From an uncultured Rivibacter sp. (lineage in GTDB: Bacteria > Pseudomonadota > Gammaproteobacteria > Burkholderiales > Burkholderiaceae), in assembly GCA_946481025.1 (NCBI GenBank), contig CAMLNA010000014.1:1-54966 (forward strand): a stretch of 54,966 nucleotides of DNA, read 5' to 3'. Positions within the stretch are counted from its first letter, which is position 1. Each line of letters starts with the position of its first letter. Below, one piece after another: positions 51,296 to 54,966 of the stretch. The notes beneath the pieces are model-generated. The model saw only the letters and a program-made list of their open reading frames with translations, was not told the DNA's origin and searched no databases. The position numbers and the translations under genes were made by a program.

Positions 51296-52885
51296 ATGAA
51301 TGCCCCTTCCGAACAAGAACCGCTGCTGTCGCTGCGGGGCGTGCACAAGCGCTTCGGCCCCACGCACGCGCTGCGCGGCGTCGACCTCGACCTCCGCGCC
51401 GGCGAGGTGCTGGCCCTGATCGGCGAAAACGGCGCCGGCAAGTCCACCCTCGTGAAGACGCTGACCGGCGTGCACGCGCCCGACGAAGGCGAGATCCTGC
51501 TGGCCGGCCGGCCGCTGCGCTGCGGACGGCCGCAGCAGGCGCAGGCGGCCGGCATCGTGGCGGTGCACCAGGAAACCGTGATGTTCGAGGAGCTCACCGC
51601 TGCCGAGAACATCTTCATCGGACGCCAGCCGATGAAGGGCTGGCCCGGCCTGCGGGTGATCGACTGGGCCACGATGAACCGCGAGGCCCAGCGGGTGCTC
51701 GACCAGGTGGGCGCCGGCTTCGCGGCCGAGACCCTGGTGCGCGACCTGAGCCTCGCCCAGCGCCACCTCATCGAGATCGCGCGGGCGCTGTCGCAGAACG
51801 CCAAGGTGGTGATCCTCGACGAACCCACCGCCGCGCTGTCGCAGGCCGAGATCCGCGACTTCTACGGCATCGTGCGCGGCCTCAGGTCGCGCGGCGTCGC
51901 GGTGCTGTTCATCACCCACAAGTTCGACGAGCTGTTTGCCGTGTGCGACCGTTACGTGGTGCTGCGCGATGGCGCCTCGGTGGGCGCAGGCGCCATGGCA
52001 GAGGCCGACGAGCCCACGCTGGTGCGGCTGATGGCAGGCCGCTCGATCGACCAGATCTACCCGCCGGTGCCCGGCACGCCGGGCGAGGTGGTGCTGTCGG
52101 TGCGCGCTCTGTCGCACCCGAGCGAATTCGCCGACCTCGACTTCGAGGTGCGCCGCGGCGAGATCCTCGGCTTCTACGGCCTCGTGGGCGCGGGCCGCAG
52201 CGAGGCCATGAAGGCCCTGATGGGCCTGAACCCGTCGGCCCGCGGCGAAGTGCGCATCGCGGGCCGGGCCGCCGACATCCGCGACCCGGCCGATGCCATC
52301 GCAGCGGGGCTCGCCTACGTGCCCGAGGAGCGGCAGCGCCAGGGCGGCGTGCTGAGCTTTTCGGTGTGCCACAACATGAGCCTGGCGGCGCTCGCCGGCC
52401 CGCGCCACGGGCAGCACGGCGCGCTGTCGCGCGGGGCGTGGCTCTCGCCGCGGCGCGAGCTGTCGCTGGCCGGGCGCATGATCGAGCGCCTGTCGGTGAA
52501 GACGGCATCGCCGCACACGCCGCTGGCCGGCCTGTCGGGCGGCAACCAGCAGAAGGTGGTCATTGCCAAGTGGCTGGGCCTGCAGCCACGCATCGTGATC
52601 CTCGACGAGCCGACCAAGGGCATCGACGTGGGCGCCAAGCAGGCGGTGTATCACCTGGTGGCCGAGATGGTGCAGCAGGGCCTGGCGGTGATCCTGGTGT
52701 CGTCGGAACTGCCCGAGGTGATGAACCTCGCGCATCGCGTGGTGGTGATGCGGCGCGGCCGCCGGGTGGCCGAGTTCCGCCGCGGTGAAGCCAGTGCCGA
52801 GGCCATCGTGGCGGCGGCCTCGGGCCTCGCGGCCCCGGCTGCAGGCTTGCAGGCCCGGGCGCAACCGCAGGAGCTGGCCGCATGA
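51296..52885 (+). CDS. rhaT: Rhamnose ABC transporter ATP-binding protein
   Basis: A 529-residue protein with two ABC domains, as in CUT2 sugar importers. Domain 1 has Walker A GENGAGKST, signature LSLAQRHLIEIARAL and Walker B VVILDEPTAALS. Domain 2 has the degenerate Walker A GLVGAGRSE usual in this class, signature LSGGNQQKVVIAKWL and Walker B IVILDEPTKGIDVG. No clear ribosome-binding site precedes the ATG at 51296, and an in-frame TTG extension reaches into the repeat. It overlaps the permease gene by four bases. Confidence 0.92.
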   Translation: MNAPSEQEPLLSLRGVHKRFGPTHALRGVDLDLRAGEVLALIGENGAGKSTLVKTLTGVHAPDEGEILLAGRPLRCGRPQQAQAAGIVAVHQETVMFEELTAAENIFIGRQPMKGWPGLRVIDWATMNREAQRVLDQVGAGFAAETLVRDLSLAQRHLIEIARALSQNAKVVILDEPTAALSQAEIRDFYGIVRGLRSRGVAVLFITHKFDELFAVCDRYVVLRDGASVGAGAMAEADEPTLVRLMAGRSIDQIYPPVPGTPGEVVLSVRALSHPSEFADLDFEVRRGEILGFYGLVGAGRSEAMKALMGLNPSARGEVRIAGRAADIRDPADAIAAGLAYVPEERQRQGGVLSFSVCHNMSLAALAGPRHGQHGALSRGAWLSPRRELSLAGRMIERLSVKTASPHTPLAGLSGGNQQKVVIAKWLGLQPRIVILDEPTKGIDVGAKQAVYHLVAEMVQQGLAVILVSSELPEVMNLAHRVVVMRRGRRVAEFRRGEASAEAIVAAASGLAAPAAGLQARAQPQELAA

Positions 52886-53877
52886 AGCGCCGCGAGTGGA
52901 TCCTCACGGCGATCATCGTCGCCATCGTGCTGGCGGTGGGCCTGCGGGCGCCCGTGTTCCTGAGCTGGCGCAATGCCATGGACATCGGCAACGACTCGGC
53001 CATCCTCGCCATCCTGGTGATGGGGCAGATGCTGGTGCTGCTGACCCGCGGCGTGGACCTGTCGGTCGCTTCCAACCTGGCGCTCACCGGCATGCTCTGC
53101 GCGCTGGCCGGCAAGGCGTGGCCGGGCCTGCCGCTGCCGGTGCTGCTCGCGCTGGCGCTGGCCGTCGGCGCGCTGCTCGGCGCGGTGAACGGCGTGCTCA
53201 TCACGCGGTTCGCGCTGCCGTCGATCGTCGTGACGCTGGGCACCCTGTCGGTGTACCGCGGCGCGATCTTCGTCGCCAGCGGCGGCGCCTGGGTGTCCGA
53301 CCAGGACATCCACCCGCTCATCAAGGGCCTGCCGCGCAGCACCCTGGCCGAGGTGCCGATGCTCCTCTGGATCGCGCTGGCGGTCGTGCTGGCCGCCGTG
53401 TGGCTGCTGCGCTGGCGGCGCGAAGGGCGCGAGCTCTATGCCTACGGAGGCAACCCGGCGGTCGCGGCCTATGCAGGCATCCCGGTGCAGCGGCGGCTGA
53501 TGATGGCCTACACGCTGTCGGGCGCGCTGGCCGGCCTTTCGGGCCTGCTGTGGGTGGGCCGCTATTCGATCGCCTTCACCGAGCTGGCCGCGGGCTACGA
53601 GCTCACCGTCATCGCCGCCTGCGTGATCGGCGGCGTGAGCATCGGCGGCGGCGTCGGCACGGTGAGCGGTGCCCTGCTCGGGGTGCTGTTCATCGGCGTG
53701 ATCAACGGCGCGCTGCCCGTGATCCAGGTGTCGCCGTTCTGGCAGCAGGCCATCGCCGGCTTCGTGATCCTGGTGTCGGTGGCGCTCAATGCGCGGTCGC
53801 AGCGCCAGCCGGGCCGGCAGATCCTCGAACACGGCAGCAGCGCAAGCGCGGCCGCAACGCAGGGAGGCACCCCATGA
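52882..53877 (+). CDS. rhaP: Rhamnose ABC transporter permease 1
   Basis: A 331-residue permease of the RbsC/BPD_transp_2 family with about eight to ten membrane segments. LVLLTRGVDLSVASNLALTG and TRFALPSIVVTLGTLSVYRG are family blocks, and AACVIGGVSIGGGVGTVSGA is the late loop that contacts the ATPase. It overlaps both neighbours by four bases. With rhaQ it forms the heterodimeric channel of the importer. Confidence 0.9.
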   Translation: MKRREWILTAIIVAIVLAVGLRAPVFLSWRNAMDIGNDSAILAILVMGQMLVLLTRGVDLSVASNLALTGMLCALAGKAWPGLPLPVLLALALAVGALLGAVNGVLITRFALPSIVVTLGTLSVYRGAIFVASGGAWVSDQDIHPLIKGLPRSTLAEVPMLLWIALAVVLAAVWLLRWRREGRELYAYGGNPAVAAYAGIPVQRRLMMAYTLSGALAGLSGLLWVGRYSIAFTELAAGYELTVIAACVIGGVSIGGGVGTVSGALLGVLFIGVINGALPVIQVSPFWQQAIAGFVILVSVALNARSQRQPGRQILEHGSSASAAATQGGTP

Positions 53878-54869
53878 AGGCCTTCGACACCTGGGAGCGC
53901 GTCCTCGTGGCGCTCATCGCGCTGGTCTACCTGGGCTTCGGCCTGGGCATCGAGGGCTTCCTGTCGCCCTATGCGCTGGCCGACAGCACCACCAACATGT
54001 CGGAGAAGGCGCTGATCGCGCTGGCGATGGCGCTGCTGGTGGTGGCCGGCGAGATCGACCTGTCCATCGCCGCCACCATGGCCCTGTGTTCGCTGGCAGC
54101 GGGGCTGGCCATGCAGGCGGGCGCGGGCCTGACCGTCATGGTGCTGGCGGCGCTGGCCACCGGGCTGGCCTGCGGCGCGCTCAACGGCTGGCTGGTCACG
54201 CGCTGGCAGCTGCCCTCCATCGTCGTCACCATCGGCACGCTGTCGCTGTACCGCGGGCTCGCGCAGGTGGTGCTGGGCGACCAGGCCATCACCGGCTACC
54301 CCGAGGCGCTCACGCTGTGGGGCAACGGCACGCTGGGCGATCTCTTCGGATGGCCGGGGCTGATCGTGCCCATCGAGTTCGGCGTGATGGTGGTCGCGGC
54401 CGTGGGCGTCGGCCTGTGGCTGCATGCCACCGTGCACGGGCGCCGGCTCTATGCCATCGGCGCCAACCCGGTGGCTTCGCGCTTCTCGGGCATTGCCGTC
54501 AACCGCTACCGCTTTGCGGTGTTCCTGTTTGCCGGGCTGATGGCGGCGGTGGCGGCGCTGCTGCTGACCGGGCGCATCGGCAGCACCCGGCCCAACTTCG
54601 CCATGGGCTGGGAGCTGGAGGCGGTGACCATCGTGATCCTCGGCGGCGTGGCCATCGAAGGCGGGCGCGGCAGCATCGTCGGCGTGGTGCTCGCGGCCGC
54701 GCTGCTGGGCAGCTTCACCTTCGCGCTGGGCATGCTCAACGTCTCGGGCATCGTGATGGCGATGATCGTCGGCTCGCTGCTCGTCGTCGCCATGGTGCTG
54801 CCGCGCTGGGTCAGGCCGCAGCTGTGGCGGCGCTTCATGCGCCGCATGCCTTCTGTTGCTACCCGCTGA
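53874..54869 (+). CDS. rhaQ: Rhamnose ABC transporter permease 2
   Basis: A 331-residue permease similar in plan to rhaP. LLVVAGEIDLSIAATMALCS, TRWQLPSIVVTIGTLSLYRG and IVILGGVAIEGGRGSIVGVV match the CUT2 permease pattern. Its stop codon TGA (54867-54869) is also the first codon of repeat copy C. The rhamnose mutarotase (rhaU) and kinase (rhaK) that follow in rhizobial operons are not in the window and may lie just beyond it. Confidence 0.9.
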   Translation: MKAFDTWERVLVALIALVYLGFGLGIEGFLSPYALADSTTNMSEKALIALAMALLVVAGEIDLSIAATMALCSLAAGLAMQAGAGLTVMVLAALATGLACGALNGWLVTRWQLPSIVVTIGTLSLYRGLAQVVLGDQAITGYPEALTLWGNGTLGDLFGWPGLIVPIEFGVMVVAAVGVGLWLHATVHGRRLYAIGANPVASRFSGIAVNRYRFAVFLFAGLMAAVAALLLTGRIGSTRPNFAMGWELEAVTIVILGGVAIEGGRGSIVGVVLAAALLGSFTFALGMLNVSGIVMAMIVGSLLVVAMVLPRWVRPQLWRRFMRRMPSVATR

Positions 54870-54966
54870 AGTGAAACCTCAATTCATTCACCGCGGAGGA
54901 CGCGGAGAAGGCCTGGATTCCTCCGCGGATCTCCGCGCCCTCCGCGCCTCCGCGGTGAAGGATTTC
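54867..54966 (+). repeat. Palindromic intergenic repeat, copy C (cut by window end)
   Basis: It starts at the rhaQ stop codon with TGAAGTGAAACCTCAATTCA, then TTCACCGCGGAGGACGCGGA and, after a loop, CCTCCGCGGTGAAGG. The two arms are complementary as in copies A and B. The window ends just past the right arm, so the tail cannot be compared. Confidence 0.88.

Overview
The window is high-GC, gene-dense DNA from a betaproteobacterium of the order Burkholderiales. It most likely belongs to the Rubrivivax/Leptothrix/Methylibium/Rhizobacter kind of group. This rests on the gene order fur–bamE–dapB–exbB–exbD–leuS–lptE–holA, the hpf–ptsN–hprK block, the minor-pilin/PilY1 operon, the codon bias, and long GC-rich palindromic intergenic repeats. 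Species cannot be told from the sequence alone. No tRNA, rRNA, CRISPR, transposase, integrase or phage gene was seen.

Layout. 1–3.9 kb: the 3' end of rpoN with a strong bidirectional terminator, a mono-haem periplasmic c-type cytochrome, an orphan branched-chain-amino-acid-type binding protein, and a THUMP-type RNA methyltransferase. 3.9–10.6 kb: a minus-strand type IV minor pilin operon (pilE-like, fimT-like, pilV, pilW, pilX, pilY1). 10.6–13.1 kb: rsmE, rfaE2 (LPS heptose activation), a glutathione S-transferase and a META/HslJ-type lipoprotein. 13.1–20 kb: a probable membrane-lipid modification cluster. A diiron ferritin-like protein faces a six-gene operon (FAD amine-oxidase family, DUF1365, cyclopropane-fatty-acid-synthase-like methyltransferase, SDR, NTF2/SnoaL-like, renalase-like FAD protein). 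The shared intergenic region holds an 18-bp perfect palindrome and a long leader hairpin. 20–31 kb: conserved housekeeping genes (corA, hpf, ptsN, hprK, fur, bamE, dapB, exbB, exbD, leuS, lptE, holA).

31–46 kb is accessory. It has an ArsR regulator divergent from a cytochrome P450–monooxygenase pair with an inverted-repeat operator between them. Then come a GGDEF–EAL protein with both active sites intact, a GlxA-type AraC regulator divergent from a dienelactone hydrolase and a ROK protein, and a two-haem peroxidase-superfamily cytochrome divergent from a large DUF6351 lipoprotein. A minus-strand run follows: LysR, RidA, GNAT, GFA, DUF2625, GNAT. 46.5–54.9 kb is an L-rhamnose catabolic and uptake operon: a fused rhamnulose-1-phosphate aldolase/lactaldehyde dehydrogenase, rhamnose isomerase, and the rhaSTPQ ABC transporter. 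A LysR-type T-N11-A palindrome lies in its promoter region.

The most interesting points are the lipid-modification cluster and its control region, the ArsR/P450/ABM unit with its operator, the cytochrome/DUF6351 pair, and three copies of one palindromic repeat placed directly at gene 3' ends. Two of those copies begin at the gene's own stop codon, and one separates rhaS from rhaT. All functional calls come from reading translated sequence and motifs. No database search was run.
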